From NCBI GenBank assembly GCA_937863205.1, contig CALMGA010000346.1, positions 1-39,165 of the forward strand: a stretch of 39,165 bases of DNA, read 5' to 3'. Within the stretch, counting starts at the first letter, position 1. Every line of letters begins with the position of its first letter. The translations under genes were made by a program, and so were the position numbers. Origin of the DNA: an uncultured Beijerinckiaceae bacterium (GTDB lineage: Bacteria > Pseudomonadota > Alphaproteobacteria > Rhizobiales > Beijerinckiaceae). Below the pieces are notes generated by a model, which saw only the letters and a list, made by a program, of their open reading frames with translations, made no database searches and was not told the origin of the DNA. This document shows positions 16,343 through 25,129 of the stretch, piece by piece.

Positions 16343-17997
16343 ACGTTCATGCCAAGGCCGATCGATGGCCGTCCAAGGGCGCGGCGCCGCGGCGCATCGC
16401 CGTCGTGGGAGGTGGCCTCGGAGGCTTGGCCGCCGCCTGCGTGGCGAGCGCGCGCGGGCATGCCGTGACCCTTTACGAAAAGAATGACTGGCTCGGCGGC
16501 AAGGCGGCGTTGCTGGAGGAGGGCGGGTATCGCTTCGACATGGGGCCGACGATCCTCACCGTGCCGTCCGTGCTGGAGCGCATCTTCGCCGAGTCCGGGC
16601 GCAACCTCGCCGACTATCTCGACCTGCGCCGGCTCGATCCGCAGTGGCGCTGCTTCTTCGACGGCGGCGAGCGCATCGATCTCCTCGCCGACGTCGATGC
16701 GATGGCCGCCTCCATGGATCGCTTCGCGCCCGGGGTGGGCGTCGGCGAGGGTTACAAGCGCTTCATCGGGATCTCGCGGCAGCTCCACGAGGTGTCCGAT
16801 CGCTTCTTCTTCTGGAAGGCCGTGCAGGACCTCTTCGACACCATCGACCTCAAGGCCAACATGAACCCGTCGACGCTGCGCGACGTGCTTTCGCTGCGCA
16901 TGCATTCGACGGTGGCCGGCACCATCCGCGGGCAAGTCAAGGAGGCCCGCCTCGCCCAGCTGCTCGACCACTTCGTGCAGTACGTCGGTTCCTCGCCCTA
17001 CGGCGCCCCGGCGGTGCTGTGCGCCATCGCCCACATGCAGACCGCGCAAGGCGTGTGGTATCCGATCGGTGGGACCCGCGCCGTGGCCGAGGCCCTCGTG
17101 AAGCTCGCCGGTGAGAACGGTGCCGAGTTCCGCCCGGCCAGCGACGTCGAAGGGCTCGCCATCGAGAACGGCCAACCGGGGGACGACCGATCGGGGTACG
17201 GCAAGCGCGGGCCGCGTGCCGTCGGCGTGCGCACGGAGCGCGGCGTCGAGCGGTTCGATGCGGTGATCTCCAACATGGACGCGGTGCGCACCTATCGCGA
17301 GCTGGTCGGCGGCAAGGTCGGCGAAACGGCCGGCAGGAACCATGGCAAAGCCGAGCCGGCCTGTTCGGGCGTCGTGCTCTATCTCGGCCTGAAGAAGCGC
17401 TACGATCACCTGCTGCACCATAACTTCGTCTTCTCCCGCGATCCCAAGGAGGAGTTCGACGCCATCTATCGCCGCGGCGAACCGGCGCCGGACCCGACCG
17501 CCTACGTCTGCGCGCCCTCCGCCACCGAGCCGGGCGTCGCTCCCGAAGGCGGCGAGGCGCTGTACGTGCTCGTGCATACGCCCTACCTCCGGCCGCGCCA
17601 CGACTGGCGCTCGGGCGATCTTTATCCACGCTACCGTCAGGTCATCCTTGACAAGCTGAAGCGCTCGGCCGGGCTCGACGACATCGAGGAGCGCATCGTC
17701 GTCGAGCGGCAGCTGACCCCCCAGGACATTCACGAGCGGTACCGCGTGCTCAACGGCGCCATCTACGGCTTGGCCAGCCATGGCCGGATGATGGGGGCGT
17801 TCAAGCCCGGCAACCGATCGCGCGAGGTGCGCAACCTGTACCTTGCCGGCGGTGCCGCCCATCCCGGTCCCGGCATGCCGATGGTGATGATGTCGGGATG
17901 GATCGCCGCCGACGCGATGGACACCGACGCCATGAGCGCCGACCTGCGCGGCGCCGAGAGGTTCGCCGCCGAGCCGGCTCCGGCCGCGGTGCCGTGA
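16339..17997 (+). CDS. CrtI/CrtN-family carotenoid desaturase or oxygenase, second copy
   Basis: 552-residue paralogue of the preceding enzyme. It has FAD motif IAVVGGGLGGLAAACVASARG (residues about 19-39), EKNDWLGGKAALLEEGGYRFDMGPTI-type second block, FVQYVGSSPYGAPAVLCAI, GVWYPIGGTRAVAEAL, and the C-terminal NLYLAGGAAHPGPGMPMVMMSG. The GTG at 16339 overlaps the previous TGA (GTGA), so the two are translationally coupled. A charged insert at about residues 275-295 (GQPGDDRSGYGKRG) is not usual. It may act as the terminal methyl oxygenase of a C30 carotenoid or as a second desaturase. A much longer open frame extending back to 15652 in this frame is just out-of-frame overlap with the first gene. 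Confidence 0.9.
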   Translation: MNVHAKADRWPSKGAAPRRIAVVGGGLGGLAAACVASARGHAVTLYEKNDWLGGKAALLEEGGYRFDMGPTILTVPSVLERIFAESGRNLADYLDLRRLDPQWRCFFDGGERIDLLADVDAMAASMDRFAPGVGVGEGYKRFIGISRQLHEVSDRFFFWKAVQDLFDTIDLKANMNPSTLRDVLSLRMHSTVAGTIRGQVKEARLAQLLDHFVQYVGSSPYGAPAVLCAIAHMQTAQGVWYPIGGTRAVAEALVKLAGENGAEFRPASDVEGLAIENGQPGDDRSGYGKRGPRAVGVRTERGVERFDAVISNMDAVRTYRELVGGKVGETAGRNHGKAEPACSGVVLYLGLKKRYDHLLHHNFVFSRDPKEEFDAIYRRGEPAPDPTAYVCAPSATEPGVAPEGGEALYVLVHTPYLRPRHDWRSGDLYPRYRQVILDKLKRSAGLDDIEERIVVERQLTPQDIHERYRVLNGAIYGLASHGRMMGAFKPGNRSREVRNLYLAGGAAHPGPGMPMVMMSGWIAADAMDTDAMSADLRGAERFAAEPAPAAVP

Positions 17998-18809
17998 CCG
18001 CAATCGTCACGAGGGCTGAAAAAGCCGGGCAACAGGCCGAGCGCGCCGTGGCGCGTTATTCGAAGGTTCTCGCCCGCTTCTTCACCTTCATCTTCGCCCG
18101 TGATCTCGCCAAAAGCTTCCAGGCCGTCCGCCTGCTCGGGCCGCTGCCCTCGCTCGGCGACGTGCCGGTGGTGTGCGTCGTCAACCATCCGTCCTGGTGG
18201 GACGCCGCCTTGTTCATCTGGCTGCCCGGAGCGCTCTTCGGCCGGCGCTGCTTCGCACCGATGGATGCGGCGATGCTGGCCCGTTATCCCTTCTTCGGGC
18301 GCATCGGTGCCTTCGGCGTGCAGGCCGGCAGCGTCGGCGGGGCCGCGACGTTTCTTGTTGTCGGCGAGCGCGTGCTGGCCGAACCCGACGCCTTGCTGCT
18401 CGTCAACGCGCAGGGTCATTTCAGCGATGTCCGCGCTCGTCCCGTGGTGATCTCGCCCGGCCTCGCCCATCTGGCCAAGCGTGTGCCGACGGCGGTCTTC
18501 CTGCCTCTTGCCTTCGAGTACCCCTTTTGGGACGAGCGCCGGCCCAACGCCCTGATGCACTTCGGCGAACCGGTGCCGGCCGGCTCGCTGGCCGGCCTCA
18601 CCACCGCTGCCGCCAGTCAGCGGCTGGGAATGTCTCTGGAGCGTGCGATGGACGAACTGGCGGCGGCGGCGATCGCGCGCGAGCCCGCGGCCTTCCGCAC
18701 CGTGCTGGCCGGACACGTCGGCATCAACCCGTTCTACGACGGCTGGCGGCTCCGTCGCGCGGTCCTGCGCCGGCAAAGCTGGAGTCCGGCGCACGGCGAC
18801 CGCCTTTGA
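17994..18809 (+). CDS. PlsC-like acyltransferase in carotenoid operon
   Basis: 271-residue lysophosphatidate-acyltransferase-fold enzyme. Motif I NHPSWWD (HX4D, residues about 62-68) is followed by FAPMDAAMLARYPFFGRIGAFGV, then an FPEG-like position occupied by VNAQGHFSDVR, and AVFLPLAFEY as motif IV. The N-terminus has a short amphipathic or membrane-associated helix (ARFFTFIFARDLAKSF). GTG 17994 overlaps the previous stop (GTGA). In context it probably transfers a fatty acyl group to the sugar of a carotenoid glycosyl ester, the role CrtO plays in staphyloxanthin; it is not homologous to CrtO. Acylation of a lysophospholipid cannot be excluded. Confidence 0.85.
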   Translation: MTAIVTRAEKAGQQAERAVARYSKVLARFFTFIFARDLAKSFQAVRLLGPLPSLGDVPVVCVVNHPSWWDAALFIWLPGALFGRRCFAPMDAAMLARYPFFGRIGAFGVQAGSVGGAATFLVVGERVLAEPDALLLVNAQGHFSDVRARPVVISPGLAHLAKRVPTAVFLPLAFEYPFWDERRPNALMHFGEPVPAGSLAGLTTAAASQRLGMSLERAMDELAAAAIAREPAAFRTVLAGHVGINPFYDGWRLRRAVLRRQSWSPAHGDRL

Positions 18810-18822
18810 TCCGGCCGCGCCC

Positions 18823-19944
18823 ATGACCTTCGCGCTCGCCGCGATCGCCGGCCTCCTGGCGCTGCTTCCCACCGTGATGACGCTGGTCAACCTCGCGGCG
18901 CTCGCGCGCGATCAGCCGGTTGCCGGACCTTCCCCGGCCGTATCCGTGCTGATCCCGGCGCGCAACGAGGAGAACGGCATCGGAGCCTGCATCGCCAGCG
19001 CCCTCGCCTCCACCGGCGTCGAGCTGGAAGTGGTCGTGCTCGACGATCATTCCACCGATGCCACCGCCGCGATCGTCGGCCGCTTCGCCGCGCGCGATCC
19101 CCGTCTGCGGCTGTGCGCGGCCCCGCCGCTGCCGCCCGGTTGGTCGGGCAAGCAGCACGCCTGTCACGTGCTCGGCACCCTGGCCAGCCATCCCGTGCTT
19201 GTCTTCCTGGACGCCGACGTGCGCATCGCGCCCGAGGCGGCCGGCCGTCTGGCCCGCGCTCTGGCCGGCACCGACCTCGTCAGCTGCGTACCCCGGCAGA
19301 TCATGGGCAGCCTCGTCGAGATGATGCTGATCCCGATGATCAACACGCTGCTGCTCGGATACTTGCCGATCCCCTTGATGCGCCGCGACGGTCGTCCGGC
19401 GCTCGGCGCCGGCTGCGGTCAGCTCATCGCCGTGCGCGCCGACAGCTATCGTCGTGCCGGCGGCCATGCCGGCATCCGTCACAGTCTGCACGATGGGCTT
19501 CTGCTGCCCCGCCTTTTCCGAAGCGCCGGCCTGCGCACCGACCTTCTCGCCGGCGCCGGCTTGGCCGAGTGCCGGATGTATGTCGGTTGGCGGGCGACGG
19601 TCGCCGGGTCGCTGAAGAATGCCACCGAAGGCATCGCCAAGCCGCTCGCATTGCCGGTCTGGTCGGTGCTGCTGCTTGGCGGTCACGTCGCGCCCTGGCT
19701 CATCCTCCCTGCGGCGCTTGCCGGCGGCGAGGGATCTGCCGCGCTTGTCGCCGCCTGCGCCTGCGCCGGCCCCCTTGCCGCCCATCTGCTTCAGGCGTTA
19801 CGCTGCCGCGAGCCGCTGCGCTCGGTCGTCCTGCACCCGCCGTCGGTGCTCCTGCTCGTCGGCGTGCAGTGGATCGCCCTGATGCGTCAAGCCGCCGGGC
19901 GGCCCTCGACGTGGCGCGGACGCACCTATCCCGCACGGAGCTGA
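18823..19944 (+). CDS. crtQ: CrtQ-like family 2 glycosyltransferase
   Basis: 373-residue GT2 enzyme anchored in the membrane. The N-terminal helix (LAAIAGLLALLPTVMTLVNLAAL) precedes the GT-A domain: VSVLIPARNEENGIGACIASAL, VVLDDHSTDAT, and FLDADVRI with the metal-binding DXD-like DAD at residues about 128-130. Two further helices follow residue 285 (VWSVLLLGGHVAPWLILPAAL and a later one). This layout matches CrtQ, which glucosylates the carboxyl of 4,4'-diaponeurosporenoate in staphyloxanthin synthesis. It starts 13 nt after the acyltransferase stop and ends 4 nt before the aldehyde dehydrogenase start. The longer open frame from 18643 is rejected since ATG 18823 gives the family start. Sugar donor unproven. 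Confidence 0.85.
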   Translation: MTFALAAIAGLLALLPTVMTLVNLAALARDQPVAGPSPAVSVLIPARNEENGIGACIASALASTGVELEVVVLDDHSTDATAAIVGRFAARDPRLRLCAAPPLPPGWSGKQHACHVLGTLASHPVLVFLDADVRIAPEAAGRLARALAGTDLVSCVPRQIMGSLVEMMLIPMINTLLLGYLPIPLMRRDGRPALGAGCGQLIAVRADSYRRAGGHAGIRHSLHDGLLLPRLFRSAGLRTDLLAGAGLAECRMYVGWRATVAGSLKNATEGIAKPLALPVWSVLLLGGHVAPWLILPAALAGGEGSAALVAACACAGPLAAHLLQALRCREPLRSVVLHPPSVLLLVGVQWIALMRQAAGRPSTWRGRTYPARS

Positions 19945-19948
19945 TCCC

Positions 19949-21328
19949 ATGCTCGAAGCAACCGCCTCGACCTCCGCGCTGCGAAGGCTTCGCGCCGCCC
20001 AGGTCCGCGAAGGCAGCGTTTCCCCGCAAGCGCGACGCGACGCGTTGAAGGCGCTGCGGCGTCTCGTCGTCGCCGAGGCCGACGCGATCGTCGCGGCCGT
20101 GTCGCGCGACTTCGGCGGGCGCTCGCCTCATGAAACGCGCATCAGTGAAATCGCGATGACGCTGGCCGCGATTGATCACGCGCTGTCCCGCCTCGGGCGC
20201 TGGTGCCGCCCCGAGCGGGTCGGCGTCGGCTGGCGCTTCTGGCCGGCCAGCGCCCGCGTGCTGAAGCAGCCGGTCGGCGTGGTCGGCATCATCTCGCCCT
20301 GGAACTACCCCGTGCAGCTCGCTCTTCTACCGCTCGTGGGGGCGCTGGCCGCCGGGTGCCGCGCCGTGCTGAAGCCGTCCGAGCACGCGCCCGCGACGAC
20401 GGCGCTCCTCGCGCGCGCGATGGCCAAACACCTCGACCCCGATCTCGTGCAGGTCGTCGAGGGTGGCGCGGCGGAGGCGGCGGCGATGGCCTCGCTGCCC
20501 TTCGACAAGCTGCTGTTCACCGGCTCGACGCGGACCGGGCGCCTGGTGCTGCGCGCCGCAGCCGACAATTTAGTGCCGACGGTGCTCGAACTTGGCGGCA
20601 AATCGCCGGCCATCGTCGACGTTTCCGCCGACCTCGCCAGGGCGGCGGCCGACATCATCGCCGGCAAACTCCTCAACGCCGGCCAGACCTGCGTGGCGAC
20701 CGACTACGTCTTCGTGCCGCGCGCCGCCATGCACTCGTTCGTCGAAGCGGCTCGGACCGCCGCGCGGCGCCTGTATCCCGATCCCGGATGCGGCGATTAT
20801 TCGGCGATCTGCCGCCCGGCCGACCGCGAGCGCCTTCTCGCCCTGTGCGCCGACCATGAGACGGTTTCCCTCTTCGACCGGGAGCTTGCCGCGCCGCGCT
20901 TGTCGCCGGCGCTGATCCTCGATCCCTCGCTCGATAGCGCGCTGATGCGCGACGAGATCTTCGGTCCGCTGCTTCCGGTGATCCCCTACGACGATCTGGA
21001 AGGCGTGTTCCGGATCCTGAGCGACAAGCCCGATCCGCTCGCCCTGTACTGGTTCGGCAGCGACCGCGCCCGGCTGGCGCAGGTGCTGCAGCGGACGCGC
21101 TCGGGCGGTGTATCGATCAACGACACGGTCATGCAAGTCGCGGTCGAGGCGCTGCCCTTCGGCGGTCTGGGCGCTTCCGGCATGGGGGCCTACCACGGGC
21201 GCAGCGGGTTCGAGGCGTTCACCCATCGGCGCGCGGTGTTCGACCAGCACCGGTGGTCGCCGACGCGTCTGCTCCGACCGCCTTACGGCAAGCTGGCAGA
21301 CCGCATCACGGCCGGCATGGTCAGGTAG
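19949..21328 (+). CDS. Aldehyde dehydrogenase, probable C30 apocarotenal oxidiser
   Basis: 459-residue class 3/coniferyl-aldehyde-type NAD(P)-dependent aldehyde dehydrogenase. NAD site features GIISPWNYPVQL with catalytic Asn and FTGSTRTGR; general base Glu is in VLELGGKSPAIV (about residue 212) and catalytic Cys in LNAGQTCVATDY (about residue 249); EIFGPLLPVIPY and the final PFGGLGASGMGAYHGRSGFEAFTH complete the family pattern. In staphyloxanthin synthesis and Methylomonas C30 pathways such an enzyme converts the carotenoid aldehyde to the acid. As last gene of the operon, 4 nt after the glycosyltransferase, it fits that role here. The best-characterised sequence relatives are aryl-aldehyde enzymes, so side activities are possible. 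Confidence 0.88.
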   Translation: MLEATASTSALRRLRAAQVREGSVSPQARRDALKALRRLVVAEADAIVAAVSRDFGGRSPHETRISEIAMTLAAIDHALSRLGRWCRPERVGVGWRFWPASARVLKQPVGVVGIISPWNYPVQLALLPLVGALAAGCRAVLKPSEHAPATTALLARAMAKHLDPDLVQVVEGGAAEAAAMASLPFDKLLFTGSTRTGRLVLRAAADNLVPTVLELGGKSPAIVDVSADLARAAADIIAGKLLNAGQTCVATDYVFVPRAAMHSFVEAARTAARRLYPDPGCGDYSAICRPADRERLLALCADHETVSLFDRELAAPRLSPALILDPSLDSALMRDEIFGPLLPVIPYDDLEGVFRILSDKPDPLALYWFGSDRARLAQVLQRTRSGGVSINDTVMQVAVEALPFGGLGASGMGAYHGRSGFEAFTHRRAVFDQHRWSPTRLLRPPYGKLADRITAGMVR

Positions 21329-21369
21329 GCGTCGGGCCGCGAGATCCACGTCGCCAGGGGCGTTTGCTA

Positions 21370-21470
21370 AGAGCATCGGACCCTAAACCGGGTCCAGTCA
21401 GATGCTCTAACCTATCGTGCCGCATCGGATTTGTCCAAAAACCGCTGCGCACTTTTCGGTCCGATGCTCT
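21370..21470 (-). repeat. Dispersed two-hairpin palindromic repeat, full copy B
   Basis: 101 bp with terminal inverted repeat AGAGCATCGGACC/GGTCCGATGCTCT. It folds into two hairpins: 21370-21408 (AGAGCATC, GGACCC/GGGTCC, GATGCTCT) and 21422-21467 (GCATCGGA/TCCGATGC outer arms with a CCAAAAA/CTTTTCGG-like inner stem). It lies between the convergent carotenoid operon and GGDEF-EAL gene, and its end forms the TAG stop of the latter. It may act as a bidirectional transcript end. Confidence 0.88.
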
Positions 21471-24306
21471 AGGAGGCCAGCAAACTCTGCTTGGCGGCAC
21501 GGGCGGCGGCGATCGCCGGCACGCCGCCACGGGTCGAGGCGATCAGCCGTGCGATGCGGTGCGCCGGCATCGGCGGACTGAAAAGGAAGCCTTGAGCCTC
21601 GTGGCAGCCTTCGCCCATCAGCATTTCCAGCTGCTCCAGCGTTTCGACGCCCTCGGCGGTGGTCCGCATGCCGAGGCTGACGCAGAGTTGGATGACGGTG
21701 CGGATGATCGCCCGCGACTCCGGCCGCGCGTCGCGGGTGAAGCTCTGATCGATCTTCAATCTGTCGAAGGGAAAGCTGCGGAGGTAGCTGAGCGAGGAAT
21801 AGCCCGTGCCGAAATCGTCGAGCGCGATCCGCACGCCGAGGTTTCGGATCAGCTGCAGGGTATTCAGCGTCGATTGCTTGTCCTCCAGCAGGATGGATTC
21901 GGTGATCTCCAGTTCCAGGCGCCGTGGCGGAAGCCGCGTTTGTGCCAGCGTGTCGATGATACGGCCGACGAGGTCGCCGCCGCGGAACTGGGCGGCGGAC
22001 ACGTTCACCGCCACGCTGACGCCATCCGGCCAGTTCGTCGCGTCGGTGCAGGCCTGGCGCAGCACGAAGTCGCCGACGGTTACGATCAGCCCGATCTCTT
22101 CAAGGAGCGGGATGAACTCGGAGGGGGCGACGAGGCCGCGGGTGGGGTGGCGCCAGCGCAGCAGGGCTTCGACGCCGCAGATTCCCGCCTCGGCGATGTT
22201 GAGGACTGGCTGGTAGTGCAGTTCCAGCTCGTCGCGGGCAAGGGCTTCGCGCAGGTCCAGTTCGAGCAGGCGCCGCGCTTGCAGGGCCTCGTCCATGCCG
22301 CGCTGGAAGAAGCGGAAGGTGTCGCGGCCGTCGCCCTTGGCCCGGTACAGGGCGACGTCGGCGTTCTTCAGCAGCTTGTCGAAGTCGTTGCCGTCGTCGG
22401 GAGCAACGGAAAGGCCGATGCTGGCTGTGACGTCGATCTTGTGATTGCCGAGCTGCACCGGCTTCTTCAGGACGTGGGTGATCCGCTTGGCGAGATCGGC
22501 CGCATCCTCCGTGCCGCTCAGAGCCGTCTGGATGATGGCGAATTCGTCGCCGCCGAGGCGGGCGAAGGTGTCGCCTTCCCGCAGGCACGCGCGGATACGC
22601 AGCGCGACGGCCCGCAGGAGGTCGTCGCCCATCGGGTGACCGAGCGTATCGTTGACCTGCTTGAAGTGATCGAGGTCGAGGCAGAGCAGGGCGAAGCGGC
22701 TTCCGCGCTTGGCGGCGCTGATCGCCTGCTCGACGCGCTCGGCGAAAAGCACGCGGTTGGGTAGGCCGGTCAGGGCGTCGTGACGGGCCATGAAGGCGAT
22801 CTTGCGTTCCGTTTCGACCCGCTCCGTCACGTCCTCGAAGGTGGCGAGCCAGCCGCCGCCGGTCAGCGGACAGTGCGACATGGCGATCTGCCGATCCTCG
22901 GGCAGAAGCAGCATCTGCTGGATCTGCTGCGAGGCGGTCGCGCATGCCCTGATCTGATCCTCGTAGAAAAAGCGCGCCGGGACGTGACGGGTGAAGGCAA
23001 GGACCTCGTCCAACGTCATCCCGGCGCGCGGCCCGCCCTCGGCCAAGGCGAAAAGCTGGCAGAAGCGGTGGTTGAACACCTTCAGGAAGCCGTCAGCCCC
23101 GAACAGGCAAAGGCCCTGGGACAGGTTCGCCATCGCGGCATCGAGCCAGAAGTTGGCCGTGTTGAGGGCGGCCTGCTGCCGCTTGATCAGCGAAATGTCG
23201 CTGCACACGATGATGCTGCCGCCATCGCCCGTGGTGTTGCGGCTGACACGCAGCCAGCGCCCGTCCGCGCACTCGAAATCATGCGCGGGCGAGCCCGACA
23301 GCACCATCGGCGCGCGCAGCCGCTCAACGAGCGAGGTGGCATCGTGCCCGACCTTCACCGCCGGCGACACGCTGCCGAGGAGATCACCGGCCTGCGCGTT
23401 GGCGAGCACGATGCGGGCGGCGGCATCGATCACCACGACGCCTTCGGAAGAATGCTCCAGCGCATTGGCCAGCTGCATCTGCGCGGACTGGCGCAGCGCG
23501 ACCTCGCCTTCCATGCTGGTCTTGATGGCGCGGCGCATCCGCTCCATCCAACGCAGCAGATCGCCGAGTTCGTCCGATCGGCCGACCGGAACCAGCACGT
23601 CGAGATCGCCGCCGGCGATCCGTCCGGCGACGTGGGATGCGTTCCGGATCGGGTCTGTGATGTAGCGGGCGAGGAACCAGGCAATCAGCCCCGAGAACGC
23701 TAGCGCGGCCAGCGTCGCAAGAATGGTGAAGCGCCGATCCTTGCGGTTCCAGGCGCGGGCCGCCTGCCGATAGGTGAACCCGTCGCCGGCCGTGTAGTTG
23801 ATGAGGAGATCAAGCTGCGCGGCCACGATGTCCGCCTGCCGGTCCAGCGCCGCCCAGTCGGCCTCGCTGGTGCTTCCGCCCAGTCGAGCCTGCGCCTCGG
23901 ACCATGCCGCCAGCGCTTTCAAGGCTTTGTCGCCAGCGCGCGACGCACGGGTCGACTGCGCGCGGTCCAGCGCCACGGACAGATCGTCGAGCATCGCCTG
24001 TCTGGCCGAGGCGAGCTGCTGAGGCATGCTTGCCGAGGTATGGGCAGCGGCATGCCGGCGCGCGAAGGCGGCGAGAAGGGCATTGAAGTCCGCCGAGGCG
24101 GCGCGCGCGTAGCTGATCGCCATCAGGGATTTGTCATAGGTCAGGTCAACGAGCTGGCCCTCGCGATCCATGCTGGATGCGCTGAAGGCGCCGAGCGCGG
24201 CCGTGATCGCGCTCATCGTGACAAAGGCCACGAAGATCTGGAAACGGATCGAGCGGGCCTGTGTCAGCCCTCTGCGGCGCCACCTCCAGCCGATCAAGCT
24301 CGCCAT
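21469..24306 (-). CDS. HAMP-PAS-PAS-GGDEF-EAL cyclic-di-GMP protein
   Basis: 945-residue inner-membrane signalling protein. A helix at about residues 24-45 and a second at about 193-216 bracket a roughly 150-residue helical periplasmic sensor. HAMP (about 212-265) and two PAS-like domains (about 280-370 and 385-490) follow, then GGDEF (about 505-660; active site RLGGDEF near 585, with I-site REGD five residues before) and EAL (about 685-920; GVEALLRW, DDFGTGYSSLSYL, KIDQSFT). Both catalytic motifs look intact, so it could make and degrade c-di-GMP, with product feedback through the I-site. ATG 24306 is preferred over 24396, as the extra 30 residues look non-coding. The stop codon derives from the adjacent repeat. 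Confidence 0.93.
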   Translation of the reverse strand: MASLIGWRWRRRGLTQARSIRFQIFVAFVTMSAITAALGAFSASSMDREGQLVDLTYDKSLMAISYARAASADFNALLAAFARRHAAAHTSASMPQQLASARQAMLDDLSVALDRAQSTRASRAGDKALKALAAWSEAQARLGGSTSEADWAALDRQADIVAAQLDLLINYTAGDGFTYRQAARAWNRKDRRFTILATLAALAFSGLIAWFLARYITDPIRNASHVAGRIAGGDLDVLVPVGRSDELGDLLRWMERMRRAIKTSMEGEVALRQSAQMQLANALEHSSEGVVVIDAAARIVLANAQAGDLLGSVSPAVKVGHDATSLVERLRAPMVLSGSPAHDFECADGRWLRVSRNTTGDGGSIIVCSDISLIKRQQAALNTANFWLDAAMANLSQGLCLFGADGFLKVFNHRFCQLFALAEGGPRAGMTLDEVLAFTRHVPARFFYEDQIRACATASQQIQQMLLLPEDRQIAMSHCPLTGGGWLATFEDVTERVETERKIAFMARHDALTGLPNRVLFAERVEQAISAAKRGSRFALLCLDLDHFKQVNDTLGHPMGDDLLRAVALRIRACLREGDTFARLGGDEFAIIQTALSGTEDAADLAKRITHVLKKPVQLGNHKIDVTASIGLSVAPDDGNDFDKLLKNADVALYRAKGDGRDTFRFFQRGMDEALQARRLLELDLREALARDELELHYQPVLNIAEAGICGVEALLRWRHPTRGLVAPSEFIPLLEEIGLIVTVGDFVLRQACTDATNWPDGVSVAVNVSAAQFRGGDLVGRIIDTLAQTRLPPRRLELEITESILLEDKQSTLNTLQLIRNLGVRIALDDFGTGYSSLSYLRSFPFDRLKIDQSFTRDARPESRAIIRTVIQLCVSLGMRTTAEGVETLEQLEMLMGEGCHEAQGFLFSPPMPAHRIARLIASTRGGVPAIAAARAAKQSLLAS

Positions 24307-24554
24307 CCCATCGCGCGATCCGTGTCGAGTTGCGGTGCGCAAACCCGGGTAACGGGCCTGATCGTCGCTGCGCGCCGCGATCCCGCAGCGGTTCATCGAA
24401 AATCGTTGCGCCCGTTGCGATCGAAGGGTTTAGCGATGCGAGCTTAAGGTTTGGTAACGACGAGAAAAAGCTTCCATCGGCCGTGCGCGGAGCGTGGAAG
24501 GCTCGATTAAATTGTTGCCGCTAAGCTGCGGTGGTCTTGGCTGGAGCGGCAATC

Positions 24555-24905
24555 ATGAGCTTTTCCTTGAACCGGACGGTTCTGCCGCTGTTCGTCTTGC
24601 TCGCCGCATGCTGTGCCGGCACGAGCGGCGTGGTGGCACTGATCGGACAGAGCCAAACCATTTCCCAGAAGAACCGCCTGTTCAATCCCAACGACGTGAC
24701 GCTGGCGATGGGTCAGCCGCTCGTGGTGGTGAACGACGACGAGGATCTGCTCCACCACGCCTACGTCGAATCCGAAGAGTTCAGCTTCGATTCCGGCGAC
24801 CAGGAGCCCGGCAGCCGGACGACGATCACCTTTCCGGTGCGGGGCGAGTTCAAGATCCTTTGCGGCATACATCCCAAGATGAAGCTTTCCGTCCACGTGA
24901 AATGA
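24555..24905 (+). CDS. Amicyanin-like cupredoxin
   Basis: 116-residue periplasmic blue copper protein. Residues about 1-31 form a signal peptide or anchor (LPLFVLLAACCAGTSGVVALIG). Copper ligands are visible: His at 67 or 68 in LLHHAYVES, then Cys103, His106 and Met109 in CGIHPKM, the C-x2-H-x2-M spacing of amicyanin. The beta-sandwich strands VTLAMGQPLVVVND and TITFPVRGEFKI fit plastocyanin-fold proteins. ATG 24555 has GGAG 8 nt upstream. Probably shuttles electrons in the periplasm; the nearby di-haem peroxidase-family gene (minus strand) is a possible partner, but no methylamine dehydrogenase is present. Such proteins are often labelled methylamine utilisation protein without evidence. Confidence 0.87.
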   Translation: MSFSLNRTVLPLFVLLAACCAGTSGVVALIGQSQTISQKNRLFNPNDVTLAMGQPLVVVNDDEDLLHHAYVESEEFSFDSGDQEPGSRTTITFPVRGEFKILCGIHPKMKLSVHVK

Positions 24906-25129
24906 TCGTGTCGGGAGCGTCGGATACGGCTGGATATCGCCGCGCTTGCCGTGTCCTGGTCTCAGGGCAGGAATTTCGACTTCGGTCGGAAGTATTGTCG
25001 ATGCTCAACGCGAAGGTGGCGGCACCCTGCGGTGCCGCCCTCGATCAGGTGGACTGGCTCCTTCGGGCTTGATGGCCGGAACGGCTGCTCGTTTCGCCTA
25101 AACCCTCGTCGGCACCGGGGATCGCGGTC
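24906..25129 (+). other. Short intergenic stretch between convergent genes
   Basis: About 220 bases between the cupredoxin and the convergent DoxX-like gene. GGTGGCGGCACC followed by GCGGTGCCGCC (about 25015-25037) can pair as an inverted repeat (GGCGGCACC/GGTGCCGCC) and may serve as a transcript end. No gene seen. Confidence 0.4.

Noticed and set aside
15652..17997. 781-residue plus-strand open frame spanning the junction of the two carotenoid desaturase genes
   Set aside because: Its first 229 codons are an arginine-rich out-of-frame reading of the first desaturase; the true gene begins at GTG 16339 with the FAD motif.
16324..18003. 559-residue minus-strand open frame
   Set aside because: Antisense shadow of the second carotenoid enzyme, rich in His, Gly and Arg with no domain.
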